From contig FZLR01000007.1 in NCBI GenBank assembly GCA_900197615.1, positions 1 through 59,429 on the forward strand: a stretch of 59,429 nt of DNA, in the 5' to 3' direction. The translations under genes and the position numbers were made by a program. The stretch comes from Rhodospirillaceae bacterium Spongia-Bin9 (GTDB lineage: Bacteria > Pseudomonadota > Alphaproteobacteria > Bin65). Below are positions 8,347-17,187 of the stretch, in pieces (position 1 is the stretch's first letter; each line of letters starts with the position of its first letter). The notes under the pieces are model-generated. The model saw only the letters and a list, made by a program, of their open reading frames with translations. It was not told the DNA's origin and did not search any database.

Positions 8347-9141
8347 TCAGGTCAGGAACTTGGTGAAGCCGCCGTCGACGTTCCAGCACGCGCCGGTCAC
8401 GAAGCTCGCCCGCTTCGACGCGAGGAATGCGACGACGGCCGCGACCTCGTCCGGCCGGCCGTAGCGATCGATCAGGAGGAGTTGACCGGCGAGGTTGCTG
8501 AACACCTCGTCGACATTCTCCCCGGCCGTGCCGACGAAGCTGTCCTCCGCGAGACGTTCCCACAACGGGGTGTGGATGAGGGCCGGGTTGACCGCGTTCA
8601 CCCGGATGCCGTCGCCCGCCAGGTCCTGGGCCAGGGTCTTGGTGATTGCGAGCATCGCCGCCTTGGCCGAGTTGTAGTCCGCCATGCCGCCGAGTCCGCT
8701 GTGTCCGCTCACCGAGGCGACGTTGACGATGGAGCCGCCGCCCTGCTCGCGGATCAGGGGCACCGCGGCGCGCGTCGCCCGGACCGCGCTCCAGAGGTTG
8801 ATGTCGTAGGTCTGCTCCCAGACCTCGTCCGGATCCTCGATGGTCCGGCCGACCGCGGCGTCGCCGGCGTTGTTCACGAGAATGTCCAGCCGCCCGAAAT
8901 GCGCAGCGGTGTCGTTGACAAAGCGTTCGACATCCTCGCGCTTGCTCATGTCGGCGACGCACGAGAACACTTCGCCGCCGGCTGCCTCGATGGCCGCCCC
9001 GGTCTCTTCGAGCGGGCCCTCGCGGCGGGCGCAGATCGAAACTTTCGCGCCTTCCTGCGCAAACTCCATCGCAATCGCCTGGCCGAGGCCGAGGCTCGAG
9101 GCCGTCACGGCGGCCACCTTGCCGTTCAATCCGAGATCCAT
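8347..9141 (-). CDS. SDR-family NAD(P)-dependent oxidoreductase
   Basis: This is a classical short-chain dehydrogenase of 264 residues. The N-terminal cofactor motif is TASSLGLG, a variant of TGxxxGIG in which the first glycine is alanine. NNAG, the catalytic Ser region VASVSG and the catalytic YNSAK are present, and the C-terminal half closes with the usual [11 protein letters not shown]. It is the last gene of a four-gene minus-strand run with formamidase, lyase and ureohydrolase. The substrate cannot be read from sequence. The altered glycine motif may affect cofactor affinity but is seen in some related enzymes. Confidence 0.85.
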   Translation of the reverse strand: MDLGLNGKVAAVTASSLGLGQAIAMEFAQEGAKVSICARREGPLEETGAAIEAAGGEVFSCVADMSKREDVERFVNDTAAHFGRLDILVNNAGDAAVGRTIEDPDEVWEQTYDINLWSAVRATRAAVPLIREQGGGSIVNVASVSGHSGLGGMADYNSAKAAMLAITKTLAQDLAGDGIRVNAVNPALIHTPLWERLAEDSFVGTAGENVDEVFSNLAGQLLLIDRYGRPDEVAAVVAFLASKRASFVTGACWNVDGGFTKFLT

Positions 9142-9220
9142 TGTCCGTTCCTTTTCGCAGAGTTGTCCGTTGGTCGTATGTCGGCGGCAGCGCCGGGTGG
9201 CGCCTGAAACGAGCGCGCCC

Positions 9221-10213
9221 CTAGAAGGCGGGGCTCAACCGATGCTTGGGATATTCCGCCCCGACGACGTGCTGAATCGTGATCGCGCGCACCATCTGGT
9301 AGGTCCGGATGCGGAACGCAGGATCGCAGGACATGCGGATGTAGGTGTCCTGCGGCTTGACGCCGTAATCCTCGCTCAGCCAGTCGATCATGTTGGCGCA
9401 GGCGTCGTAGACGGCATGCTCCATCGGCAGGTTGATGCCGACGGCGACGATGCTCTCCGGCTTGACGATTCGAACCGTGGGCTGGCGCCTGTTCTTGATG
9501 ACGGTGCAGTTGAGCTGCACGGTCGCGCGCGTCTCGTCGGCGATCCCGGTGAACTCCGTATCGCCCTGTCCGCCGTGGATGTCTCCGATGTAGAGCAATC
9601 CGCCCTTGTGGTAGGAATTGAGCAGGATCGTGTGCCCGGGCGCCACGTCCCGGCAGTCGATGTTGCCGCCGAACGGCCCCTGCCCCAGCAGCGAGGTGAA
9701 GACCTCGCGTTCGGGAGCGGTCGCCAGCGTGCCGCAGAAGGGCTCCAGGTCCCAGGTCAGCTTGTCCGAATACTTGCCCTTGCCGTCTCGGGTGTGGCCG
9801 CTCGGGCCGGGAAGGTGCTCGATGACCTGCACCCGCGGTTCCGCGCACTGGCCGCCCCATCGCGTCGACTCGCCGTAGGGCCCGATGCCGGGGAGGATGC
9901 CCGAGAAGCCGTAGCGCCACGGGTCTATGATTTCGAGGTTCACGGCGAGGACGTCGCCGGCTTCGCAGCCTTCGACATAGATCGGGCCGACGACCGGGTT
10001 GTACTTGGGAGGCCAGGCCGCGTTCAGCGCATCGACATGCGCATCGCCCACGAACTGGTGCACCTTCGGGTTGTCGCTATCGTCCTCGATGAGGCCCGAC
10101 AGCGCATCGTCGGTCTCGACCTGGAACGACTCCTCCTGCTCGACGCGAAGCACGGGCTCGTCCCGTGCATCGAAGGCGTATTTGGTCACTTCGCCACGCT
10201 TGATGATCTGCAT
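9221..10213 (-). CDS. Acetamidase/formamidase (FmdA/AmdA family)
   Basis: This is a cytoplasmic amidohydrolase of the FmdA_AmdA family, about 330 residues. It would hydrolyse formamide or acetamide to the acid and ammonia. Characteristic stretches are [25 protein letters not shown] and [10 protein letters not shown], followed by [12 protein letters not shown], the metal/active-site face of the family. The ATG at 10213 is chosen because an AAGGAGG ribosome-binding site sits 8 nt upstream; a longer frame exists but has no such site. It lies 79 bp before the SDR and follows the lyase gene. Together with the amide-type ABC system it supports amide use as a nitrogen source. Confidence 0.85.
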   Translation of the reverse strand: MQIIKRGEVTKYAFDARDEPVLRVEQEESFQVETDDALSGLIEDDSDNPKVHQFVGDAHVDALNAAWPPKYNPVVGPIYVEGCEAGDVLAVNLEIIDPWRYGFSGILPGIGPYGESTRWGGQCAEPRVQVIEHLPGPSGHTRDGKGKYSDKLTWDLEPFCGTLATAPEREVFTSLLGQGPFGGNIDCRDVAPGHTILLNSYHKGGLLYIGDIHGGQGDTEFTGIADETRATVQLNCTVIKNRRQPTVRIVKPESIVAVGINLPMEHAVYDACANMIDWLSEDYGVKPQDTYIRMSCDPAFRIRTYQMVRAITIQHVVGAEYPKHRLSPAF

Positions 10214-10398
10214 CGATCGGCCTCCTTGGGTTCGATAAAAGGCCGGGTCGTCCTCCGGCCGGCACGTCGCGTGCCCTTTGCGCGCCAAACATTACGATAC
10301 AGGGCGCATCGGAGAAAACACTACCGTGCCCGGAGAATCTCGGGCGTGCGGCTGCCCCGCATCCACACGCCGCTGGCCGGGGCAGGCTTCGGCCGGGA

Positions 10399-11232
10399 CT
10401 ACCGACGCATGAAGCCGGCGATATCCGGCGTCGACATCGCTGTGTCGACATAGGAGAAGGCGCCCTTCTCCAGCGCTTCGATCGCCGCCGCGGCCATGCC
10501 GGTCATCGCCGCGCGGTACAGCGATGTTGCCAGGCTGATGCGCTTTGCCCCGGCGGCTGCGGCATCGGCCACGGGAAACGATCTGCCCCCGACGCCGACC
10601 ATGAAGTTGACCGGTTTCGACACCGCGCCGCACACCGCGCGCAGCGCCGCGAGGTCCGGCAGCGCCGGGGCCATCAGGACATCGGCCCCGGCACGTTCGT
10701 AGGCCTGCAGCCGCGCAATGACCTCGTCGAGGTCCGGAAGGCCGCGGATGAAACATTCGCTCCGCGCAGTCAGCGTGAAGCGAAAACCGACCGACCGTGC
10801 AGCTTCGGCGGCCGCGGCAATGCGTTCCGCGGCCTGACTGCGGTCATAGAACGGGCGGTCCGGGTCGCCCCTGTAGTCCTCGATCGAACAGCCGACCAGC
10901 CCCGCTTCGGCCGCCCGAATTACGGTCGTCGCGGCGGCCTCGGGCTCGTGGCCGAAGCCGTTTTCCAGATCGCCCGAAACCGGCAGGTCGACCGCGTCCG
11001 CGACTGCGCGCGAATGCTCCAGGGCCTCCTCGCGCGTGACCTCGCCGTCGCACCGGCCCAGCGTGCCGGCAAAGCCGCCGCTCGTCGTCGCAAGCGCCTC
11101 GAACCCCAGACCGGCCAGGATGCGGGCCGAGCCGGCATCGAACGCGTTGGCGAGGATGAAAGGTTCCGGGCCCCGGTGCAGGGCATGGAACCGCTCGGCC
11201 TTTTCGGCCTGGGTGGGCGGGGCGTCGGCCAT
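10399..11232 (-). CDS. Isocitrate lyase/PEP mutase superfamily protein
   Basis: This 277-residue TIM-barrel enzyme belongs to the PEP-mutase-like branch. It shows ILANAFDAGSARILAGLGF, SGDLENGFG, GCSIEDYRGD and the LTARSE strand. The isocitrate-lyase KKCGH catalytic loop is absent, so a true isocitrate lyase is unlikely; carboxyphosphonoenolpyruvate mutase, oxaloacetate decarboxylase or a C-C lyase are options. The ATG at 11232 has a GGAG site upstream and is preferred to the GTG at 11250. It sits between the ureohydrolase and formamidase genes in a single-direction run. The actual substrate is unknown. Confidence 0.8.
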   Translation of the reverse strand: MADAPPTQAEKAERFHALHRGPEPFILANAFDAGSARILAGLGFEALATTSGGFAGTLGRCDGEVTREEALEHSRAVADAVDLPVSGDLENGFGHEPEAAATTVIRAAEAGLVGCSIEDYRGDPDRPFYDRSQAAERIAAAAEAARSVGFRFTLTARSECFIRGLPDLDEVIARLQAYERAGADVLMAPALPDLAALRAVCGAVSKPVNFMVGVGGRSFPVADAAAAGAKRISLATSLYRAAMTGMAAAAIEALEKGAFSYVDTAMSTPDIAGFMRR

Positions 11233-11358
11233 GGGCAGGGCACTCTCCACAAGATTGAACCGGTGCGAGGGTGGGGGGCCGATACCCGTCTGTCAATGGA
11301 CCGCGCCGAACCGGTATCCCAGGCCGATGCGCGCGCCGCACCGGCTGTTCCGGCCGGG

Positions 11359-12363
11359 TCAGCCGCGCGCCGCCGCGCGGGCCTCGCGGTGCCGCTCCCA
11401 GCGCGGCTGGCGGCAGATGTTGCCGAGGAACTCCAGCACCGTGTGCGCGGCGAGGTAGGAGGTGACGCCGGTTCTCACATCCAGGGTCGGGTTGACCTCT
11501 ACGAGATCGAGCCCCACCACATTGCAGTGCTCGGCGATGGCGGCGAGCGTGTCGCGCAGCTCGGCATAGCTCATCCCGTTCGGCTCGGCCGAGACGCATC
11601 CCGGTATCAGCGGCAGGTCGAGCACGTCGATGTCGATGCTCACATAGGTCCGCGCATTGTGCGGGACGACTTCGGCGACGCCCTTCGGGCCGATATCGTG
11701 GAACTCGCCCATGGTCATCACCCGGTTGCCGTCGTCGATCGAGTCCCGGATTTCCGATTCGGCGCTCCGGAGGCTGCGGATCCCGACCTGGGTGAGGCTC
11801 AGCACATGGGGCAACGGGGCAATGTTGCGGAATGGATGGACATTGGTGAAACGGAGATCGTGGATGAACGGTGCATAGTCGATATGGGCGTCGAAGTGGA
11901 TGACGTGCAGCGGTTCTTCGTCCTCGAACCCCCTGACGACCGGGTAGGTCACCGAGTGGTCGCCGCCGAGCATGATCGGCATCGCCCCGGTGGCAAGAAC
12001 CGCCTTGGTCAGGTCGGTCGCGTTGTCGAACGTGCTATTCACGTCGGTCGGCCATACGTCGACGTCGCCGACATCGGCGATGGTCCCGTTCGCCATTTCG
12101 TGGGCGAGATAGGTGCGCCCGGTCTCCGGGTCGTAGAACCCGGCGTCGGGGGCGGCGAACCGCAACGAATGCTCGCGAATCGAGCGCGGACCCATGCGCG
12201 AGCCGGCGAGAAACGGCGAACCTTCGTCGAAGGGAACCCCATAGACTGCGATGTCGGCGTCGAGAGCGTCGAGGTCCGTTTCGATCGGCGCACGCAGGAA
12301 CGAAGGAATGCCGACGAACGGGCGGCCGAGAGTAATTCCGGAACGTCTGCTGCTCGATGTCAT
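11359..12363 (-). CDS. Ureohydrolase (agmatinase/arginase/formiminoglutamase superfamily)
   Basis: This is a binuclear-manganese ureohydrolase of 334 residues. All six metal ligands are visible: His136 in GGDHS, Asp158, His160 and Asp162 in DAHID, and Asp244 and Asp246 in SIDIDVLD. The family usually follows the last motif with a proline (LDP), here leucine (LDL). The ATG at 12363 has a GGAGG site 10 nt upstream. It leads a four-gene operon with lyase, formamidase and SDR, and faces an amino acid ABC transporter across a shared promoter region. The product may be urea (agmatinase or guanidino-acid type) or formamide (formimino type); the formamidase two genes away favours asking about the latter. 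Specificity is inference. Confidence 0.86.
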   Translation of the reverse strand: MTSSSRRSGITLGRPFVGIPSFLRAPIETDLDALDADIAVYGVPFDEGSPFLAGSRMGPRSIREHSLRFAAPDAGFYDPETGRTYLAHEMANGTIADVGDVDVWPTDVNSTFDNATDLTKAVLATGAMPIMLGGDHSVTYPVVRGFEDEEPLHVIHFDAHIDYAPFIHDLRFTNVHPFRNIAPLPHVLSLTQVGIRSLRSAESEIRDSIDDGNRVMTMGEFHDIGPKGVAEVVPHNARTYVSIDIDVLDLPLIPGCVSAEPNGMSYAELRDTLAAIAEHCNVVGLDLVEVNPTLDVRTGVTSYLAAHTVLEFLGNICRQPRWERHREARAAARG

Positions 12364-12955
12364 GGCCGGACCTCCAGATTTGCTGGCCGAATCTTACCGG
12401 ATAGCGATGCCTGACCGTTCCGTCGAAACGGTTTCGACGAGAACCGCCTGAGCCGACCCGTTTGGGATCGCGCGGGACTTGCCGGGCGCCTGCCTCGACG
12501 ATGCGCCCGGATCTCAGACCGCCTGACGGCCGTTCCGATCCGGGCAGGAGGAGCGTTCGAAACGCACTGTCGGGATCCGGAAAACGAAGCCCTTCGACGC
12601 AGCGAAGGAGCATACTCTCGTCGCATCCGCCCGGGCCGAACGGTTTCCGGACGGCGTCGATACGAACGATCGGGGAATTCGCCGTCGGGTTCGCAGTTGC
12701 GACCGGTTCGTACATGAGGGAAACGATGTTGCGGCGCCCGCCTGCGCCCGGTCGCCTCCTCGTGCGTTGCGACCGGCGCTCCCGATGGCGAACGAACGAA
12801 AAAACCCCTGCTGGTAACCATCCTGACTCCGACGGGCGCGCCGATCCTTGCGGACAGGATCAGTCATCGACTTCCAGCCCAATTGCAAATTCACTATGCT
12901 TTCATATTGTGATATACCATTGCATTCTGTGCAATAACCATGATGGAGGATAAAG
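12364..12955. other. Divergent intergenic region, 592 bp
   Basis: No gene can be supported here, although GC-rich frames are open on both strands. The part next to the binding-protein gene (12880-12950) turns AT-rich and should hold its promoter, including the 12919-12935 palindrome. The part next to the ureohydrolase gene holds no recognisable element apart from that gene's Shine-Dalgarno site. The middle (12440-12800) could be decayed coding DNA but resembles nothing I recognise. Confidence 0.6.
12919..12935. promoter_or_regulatory. Palindromic operator candidate upstream of amino acid ABC operon
   Basis: ATTGCA-TTCTG-TGCAAT is a perfect 6-5-6 inverted repeat 20 bp before the binding-protein start codon, inside an AT-rich promoter-like stretch. 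Its position could allow repression, for example by the XRE-cupin regulator encoded at the far end of the operon. The assignment to that regulator is inference. Confidence 0.5.
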
Positions 12956-13813
12956 ATGTTTGCCTCATTGAACCGAGCGTCGGCGGTCGCATTTGGGGCG
13001 ACCATCGCAGCGTGCCTTGCCTTCTCCGGCGGACCCGCCAATGCGGATCTCCTGGCCGAGATCAAGAAACGGGGAGAGTTCATCGTTGGAACCGAGGCGC
13101 GGTTCCCGCCGTTCGAGTTCGTCAAGGACGGCAAGATCGTCGGCTACTCGACGGATATCATGGTGCACGTCATGAAGGCGCTGCCGGGGGTCAAGCTGAA
13201 GCGGCTCGATCTTCCCTGGCAGGGCATTCTTCCCGGCCTGGCCGCGTCCAAGTTCGACTATGTCGTCACCTCCGTGACCGTTACCAAGGAGCGCTATGCG
13301 AAATACGCGCTCAGCCTGCCGATCGCCGACGCGACCATGGCGCTGGTGAAACGCAAGGGCGACGCTTCGATCAAGGCGCCGAAAGATATCGCCGGTCACA
13401 TGGTCGGCTCGCAGGCCGGCTCGGCGCAGCTGCAGGCCCTTCAGGCTTTCGCGAAGGGGCTCAAGAGCGCGGGCAAGGGAGTCAAAGGAATCAAGACCTA
13501 CGTCGATTTCAACGAGGCCTTCGCCGACCTGGCGGCAGGGCGGATCAGCGCCGTTTGCAACAGCCTGCCGAACCTGCTCGAACTTGTCCGAAAGCGGCCG
13601 GATACCTTCGAGATGGTTCTGCCGACTTTCGGTCCCAAGAAGTATTTCAGCTGGGCCGGCCGCAAGGATGCCGAAAGCGCTTCGCTCGTCGCCTTCATGG
13701 ACAAGCAGATCTCTGCGCTGAACAAGTCGGGTGTACTGACCGCGCTGCAAAAGAAATGGTTCGGCGGGCCTATGGACCTGCCGGCCGACAAGTTGCCGGT
13801 GCCGAAAAACTAG
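12956..13813 (+). CDS. Polar amino acid ABC transporter substrate-binding protein (family 3)
   Basis: This is a periplasmic solute-binding protein of 285 residues. A Sec signal covers about residues 1-30, with a hydrophobic core and an ANA cleavage site. The mature protein starts at DLLAEIKKRGEFIVGTEARFPPFEF, of which the EARFPPFEF part is the SBP_bac_3 ligand-loop signature. The ATG follows a TGGAGGA ribosome-binding site. It is the first gene of a four-gene plus-strand transporter operon, separated from the permeases by a strong hairpin. The family takes polar or basic amino acids; the divergent ureohydrolase suggests an arginine-, histidine- or guanidino-like ligand, which is inference. 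Confidence 0.88.
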   Translation: MFASLNRASAVAFGATIAACLAFSGGPANADLLAEIKKRGEFIVGTEARFPPFEFVKDGKIVGYSTDIMVHVMKALPGVKLKRLDLPWQGILPGLAASKFDYVVTSVTVTKERYAKYALSLPIADATMALVKRKGDASIKAPKDIAGHMVGSQAGSAQLQALQAFAKGLKSAGKGVKGIKTYVDFNEAFADLAAGRISAVCNSLPNLLELVRKRPDTFEMVLPTFGPKKYFSWAGRKDAESASLVAFMDKQISALNKSGVLTALQKKWFGGPMDLPADKLPVPKN

Positions 13814-13820
13814 GCGCCTG

Positions 13821-13864
13821 CGAGCGACCGCCCGATCGCCGCCGGCGGCCGGGCGGTCGACTCG
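13821..13864 (+). promoter_or_regulatory. Intercistronic stem-loop between binding protein and permease genes
   Basis: GACCGCCCG (13826-13834) pairs perfectly with CGGGCGGTC (13850-13858), an inner GCCGCC/GGCGGC extends the stem, and an outer CGAG/CTCG pair lengthens it with one bulge. No T-run follows, so it is more likely an mRNA-stabilising or partial-termination structure that keeps the binding protein in excess than a full terminator. Confidence 0.7.
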
Positions 13865-13884
13865 ACGATTGACGGGTCACGTCG

Positions 13885-14544
13885 GTGGATTTTCTCGGCG
13901 TTCTCTCTGACCACTATAACGCTTTCCTCGCTGGCGCGGTAATGACTGCCGCGATCTCGGCGGTCTGCATTGCTGCGGGCATGATCCTGGGGCTCTGGCT
14001 CAGTTTCGGTCTGATCTCGCAGAACCGGGCGATCCGGCGGGCTTCGGCTGCCTACCGAAGCTTTTGGCGGGGGACGCCGATCCTGGTGCAACTCCTGATC
14101 GTCTTTTACCTGCTGCCGACGATCGGGGTGGATGTGCCGCCGATCGCGGCGGCGACGATCGCGCTGGCCATGAATACCGCGGCGTTTCAGGCCGAGATTT
14201 TCCGGGGCGGCCTCCTGTCCATCCCGCCCGGCCAGGTCGAGGCCGCACGCATGCTCGGGATCGGTATCCTGTCTATCAGGGTCAGAATCCTGATTCCGCA
14301 GATGATGCGTCTGGTTCTGCCGGCGCTCATCAACGAGACCATCAGCATCCTCAAGAACTCGTCGCTGATCTCGGTGATCGCGGTGACCGAACTCATGCGC
14401 ACCAGCCAGCACGTAGTCTCCGTCACTCACCGGCCGCTGGAAGCCTACACGATCGCGGCCGTCATCTACCTCGCCATGAATTTGGTCCTGGCCCGTGCCG
14501 GGGCCTATTTCGAGCGGCGCTACGCCGTCGCGGCGGCGCGCTAG
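13885..14544 (+). CDS. Polar amino acid ABC transporter permease (HisM/GlnP family)
   Basis: This is an inner-membrane permease of 219 residues with a GTG start. It carries the family hallmark [20 protein letters not shown] and the cytoplasmic EAA loop, which reads [20 protein letters not shown], followed by [17 protein letters not shown]. About five transmembrane segments are visible. It pairs with the second permease 18 bp downstream to form the translocation pore. Clear family member, substrate inferred from the operon. Confidence 0.88.
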   Translation: MDFLGVLSDHYNAFLAGAVMTAAISAVCIAAGMILGLWLSFGLISQNRAIRRASAAYRSFWRGTPILVQLLIVFYLLPTIGVDVPPIAAATIALAMNTAAFQAEIFRGGLLSIPPGQVEAARMLGIGILSIRVRILIPQMMRLVLPALINETISILKNSSLISVIAVTELMRTSQHVVSVTHRPLEAYTIAAVIYLAMNLVLARAGAYFERRYAVAAAR

Positions 14545-14562
14545 CCGGCCCCGGGGAAAGCC

Positions 14563-15219
14563 GTGTCGTTCGATATCGACATCGTGTTGCGCTACGGCCC
14601 GCTGTTGCTGTCGGGATTATGGACGACGGTATATATCTGCGCGCTGGCATCGCTTCTGGCCGTCGCCGCAGGTCTTGCGGTTGCGCTGCTCTACAGCCTG
14701 CCGTTCCACCCCGTGAAGCTCTTGTGCCGGGCCTATATCGAGGTCATGCGCGGGACCCCGATCCTGATCCTGCTGTTCATATTGTACTATGGCGGCCCCT
14801 CGATCGGTCTGACCCTGGATGCCGAACCGGTCGGGATCGTCGGCCTCGGTTTGTATGGCGGCGGCTATTTCGCCGAAATCTTCAGGGCCGGGTTCCAATC
14901 GATACCGCCCGGGCAGATCGAAGCCGCACGCATGCTCGGCATCCCGCGCCGGATGATCGTCGCCCGCATTCAGATCCCGCAGATGCTGACGCTGATCATC
15001 CCGCCATCGACCAATCAGGTGATAATTCTGGTCAAGGAATCGGCCTTGTTGTCGATCATCACGGTCGCCGAATTGACGAAAAACACGACGCAGATGGTCA
15101 ACGAGACTTTCGCCGTGATCGAGCCCTATGTGGCAGTTGCCCTGCTCTATTGGCTGATCATAGAGGGTATCGCGTTTGCCGGCGGAGTCCTGGAACGCCG
15201 GTTCGGCCGCGCATCGTGA
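14563..15219 (+). CDS. Polar amino acid ABC transporter permease (HisQ/GlnP family)
   Basis: This is the second permease, 218 residues, GTG start. It has [19 protein letters not shown] near residue 65 and the EAA loop [19 protein letters not shown], then [22 protein letters not shown]. It resembles the first permease, as expected of a heterodimeric HisQM-type pair. Its stop codon overlaps a GTG (GTGA) that is in frame with the downstream ATPase, which suggests translational coupling. Confidence 0.88.
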   Translation: MSFDIDIVLRYGPLLLSGLWTTVYICALASLLAVAAGLAVALLYSLPFHPVKLLCRAYIEVMRGTPILILLFILYYGGPSIGLTLDAEPVGIVGLGLYGGGYFAEIFRAGFQSIPPGQIEAARMLGIPRRMIVARIQIPQMLTLIIPPSTNQVIILVKESALLSIITVAELTKNTTQMVNETFAVIEPYVAVALLYWLIIEGIAFAGGVLERRFGRAS

Positions 15220-15242
15220 GCGACGAAGGGGCAAGTGGCGCC

Positions 15243-16022
15243 ATGGAAAGCAAACCCGTGGTTCTGGTCGAGAACCTGCACAAGCGGTTCGATGCGGCGC
15301 ATGTCCTGAAAGGAATCGACCTTGCGGTGGACAGTTCGCGGGTGGTCTGCGTCATCGGCCCGTCCGGTTCCGGCAAGAGCACCCTTCTGCGCTGCATGGC
15401 GTTTCTCGACCGGTACGACGAGGGCCGGGTGTATATCGAAGGCCGGCTGCTGGGCTACCGCGAGGTCGATGGCAAACGGACGCCCGACAGCGACCGCAAC
15501 ATCGACAGCGTCCGCAGCGTCATCGGCATGGTCTTCCAGCACTACAACCTCTGGCCCCATAAGACAGCGCTCGGCAACGTGACCGAAGCGTTGCGCGTGG
15601 TGAAGAAGCTTGGCAAAGCCGAGGCTGAGGCGATCGGCATGGAGATGCTGGCCAAGGTCGGGGTGGACGACAAGGCCCACGACTACCCGGCCCAGCTCTC
15701 TGGCGGACAGCAGCAGCGCACTGCGATCGCCCGGGCCCTGGCGATCCGCCCGCACGTGATGTATTTCGACGAGCCGACGTCGGCGCTGGATCCGGAACTC
15801 GTCGGCGAGGTGCTTCAGGTGATGCAGGAACTGGCGAGCGACGGCATGACCATGGTCGTCGTCACCCACGAAATGGGATTCGCCGCCCACGTTGCCGACG
15901 AAGTCGTGTTCATGGACGGGGGCGAGGTCATCGAGCGCGGCCCCCCGGACGACATCTTCAAGCGGCCCCGAAGCGAACGTCTGCGGGAGTTCCTCGATAC
16001 CTGGCGGTCGCGCACAATCTGA
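15243..16022 (+). CDS. Polar amino acid ABC transporter ATP-binding protein (GlnQ/HisP family)
   Basis: This cytoplasmic ATPase of 259 residues energises the upstream permease pair. Walker [11 protein letters not shown]-loop [11 protein letters not shown], signature LSGGQQQR and Walker [15 protein letters not shown] are intact, and the H-loop VTHEMGFA closes the domain. It has the HisP-type insertion ([19 protein letters not shown]) seen in basic amino acid transporters. The ATG at 15243 is preferred by family length; the in-frame GTG at 15216 overlapping the permease stop is an alternative giving nine extra residues. A G-rich repeat begins right after the stop, and a collapsed copy of parts of this gene lies at 17132-17187. 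Confidence 0.9.
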   Translation: MESKPVVLVENLHKRFDAAHVLKGIDLAVDSSRVVCVIGPSGSGKSTLLRCMAFLDRYDEGRVYIEGRLLGYREVDGKRTPDSDRNIDSVRSVIGMVFQHYNLWPHKTALGNVTEALRVVKKLGKAEAEAIGMEMLAKVGVDDKAHDYPAQLSGGQQQRTAIARALAIRPHVMYFDEPTSALDPELVGEVLQVMQELASDGMTMVVVTHEMGFAAHVADEVVFMDGGEVIERGPPDDIFKRPRSERLREFLDTWRSRTI

Positions 16023-16027
16023 CGATC

Positions 16028-16071
16028 GGGATTGGGCGGAATTGGGCGGGAATGGGCAGGATCGGGCGGGG
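16028..16071 (+). repeat. G-rich repeat, potential G-quadruplex, after ABC ATPase stop
   Basis: Seven runs of at least three G lie within 44 bp (starting at 16028, 16034, 16044, 16048, 16054, 16064 and 16068), separated by 1-7 nt. The basic unit is about 10 bp (variants of ATTGGGCGGA). On the transcript this could fold as an RNA G-quadruplex at the 3' end of the transporter mRNA. Confidence 0.65.
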
Positions 16072-16202
16072 TGCCGCGCGGAAGCGACGCCGAGCGCAGG
16101 TTAAACAAATCCTCGAACCCCTGGCCGAATGGAGAGCTTGCGCGCCCTAACCGCCCCTATCGGCCGATCCGCTTCGAGTGCCGGTGCACTCCGGACGCTT
16201 CG

Positions 16203-16790
16203 CTAAAAGGTGGGAGGCGTGTTTATCCAGAGTACGCGAGCAGCCGTACTTCCGTTGTTGGCAAATGAATGTGTCAGTTCAGAACGAAAGACGAATGAGT
16301 CGCCCGCCTCCAAGAGATAAGACACGTTCTCAATCGTAAGGAATAATGACCCCTCCATTACAAAACCGAACTCCTCTCCGGAATGCTGAATTTCTCCGTT
16401 GCTTCCGCCGCCCGGGGGAATGATGTACATATCGGCCTGAAGCAACCTGCCCTTTTTTGCAGGCACAAGCTGTTCCAATCGCATCCGGTCGCCGTCGGCT
16501 TCATCGCCGTCGACATGAAGCACATTCCTCTTGTTCGCCCGGGTGACGGTTTCACTCTCTCCGGACCCGAAAATGTCGCTGATACTCAAGCCCAGCGCGA
16601 CTGCAATCTTGTGCAATGTGCTCAAGGAGGGCGTCGTCCGGTCGTTCTCGATTTTCGACAACAGGCTCTCCGAGCACCCGACGAGCTTTGCCATGTCTCT
16701 CAGGGTGAGGCCCTTCACCAGACGCCAGTGACGGATCTGTCTGCCGAGCCTGATGCTCCTGTCTTCATCTTGACTCGAATCGATATTCAT
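16203..16790 (-). CDS. XRE-family regulator with C-terminal cupin domain
   Basis: This 195-residue repressor-type protein has an N-terminal helix-turn-helix (about residues 15-70: GRQIRHWRLVKGLTLRDMA, then GCSESLLSKIENDRTTPSLSTL). A C-terminal cupin-2 beta barrel follows (IIPPGGGSNGEIQHSGEEFGFVMEGSL, then AGDSFVFRSELTH). Such proteins (PuuR/SutR type) respond to small amino-acid or amine ligands. The ATG at 16790 follows a GGAGAA site; an upstream open extension is not credible. It converges on the amino acid ABC operon and likely regulates it. The gene is visibly richer in A and T than its flanks, and ATPase-derived repeats lie on both sides, hinting at rearrangement. Confidence 0.85.
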   Translation of the reverse strand: MNIDSSQDEDRSIRLGRQIRHWRLVKGLTLRDMAKLVGCSESLLSKIENDRTTPSLSTLHKIAVALGLSISDIFGSGESETVTRANKRNVLHVDGDEADGDRMRLEQLVPAKKGRLLQADMYIIPPGGGSNGEIQHSGEEFGFVMEGSLFLTIENVSYLLEAGDSFVFRSELTHSFANNGSTAARVLWINTPPTF

Positions 16791-16993
16791 TATGCGTTCT
16801 CCTGTCGGCGAGTCCGGGGTCGCTGGAGCAGCGAGGAAAGTTCGGCTCCGTTGGCGATGCCCAATCCCGCTCGGACGCGGCAGCTCGTTCGACTCTTGAA
16901 ATATACCCTCAACGACAATTCGCGATGTCTCACTAACCCGGATATCCCGCGAAAAATGGATCGCCTGACTCCATAAGTGGCGACAATTCAATT

Positions 16994-17012
16994 GGTTGTG
17001 TTGAATATAACC
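16994..17012. promoter_or_regulatory. Imperfect dyad, operator candidate of XRE-cupin gene
   Basis: The 19-bp dyad GGTTnTnTTnAAnAnAACC matches its complement at 14 of 18 paired positions. It is about 200 bp upstream of the regulator start. Its use as an operator is inference. Confidence 0.35.
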
Positions 17013-17131
17013 AAGAGCCAAACGATTGCGGAATGTAACCACAAAGCGTTCGCCCTTTCAAACTGTCGCGAGCGGCAGTGCAGATTCCTGCCGGACCTGG
17101 AGCGCCGGCCGAATCGGTGGAAGGGTATCGG

Positions 17132-17187
17132 CGCACCGCGATCGCCCGGGCCCTGCCGCTCGCGCACAATCTGACGATCGGGCGGGG
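17132..17187 (+). pseudogene. Collapsed remnant of the amino acid ABC ATPase gene 3' part
   Basis: Positions 17132-17155 match 15717-15740 (the QRTAIARAL codons of the ATPase) at 23 of 24 bases. After four bases, 17160-17182 is identical to 16008-16030, the ATPase 3' end with its stop codon. It then continues as GATCGGGCGGGG, matching 16060-16071. The pieces are in the same order as in the intact gene, so this is a copy with two internal deletions. It lies on the other side of the XRE-cupin gene, 1,152 bp from the original 3' end. Confidence 0.7.
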
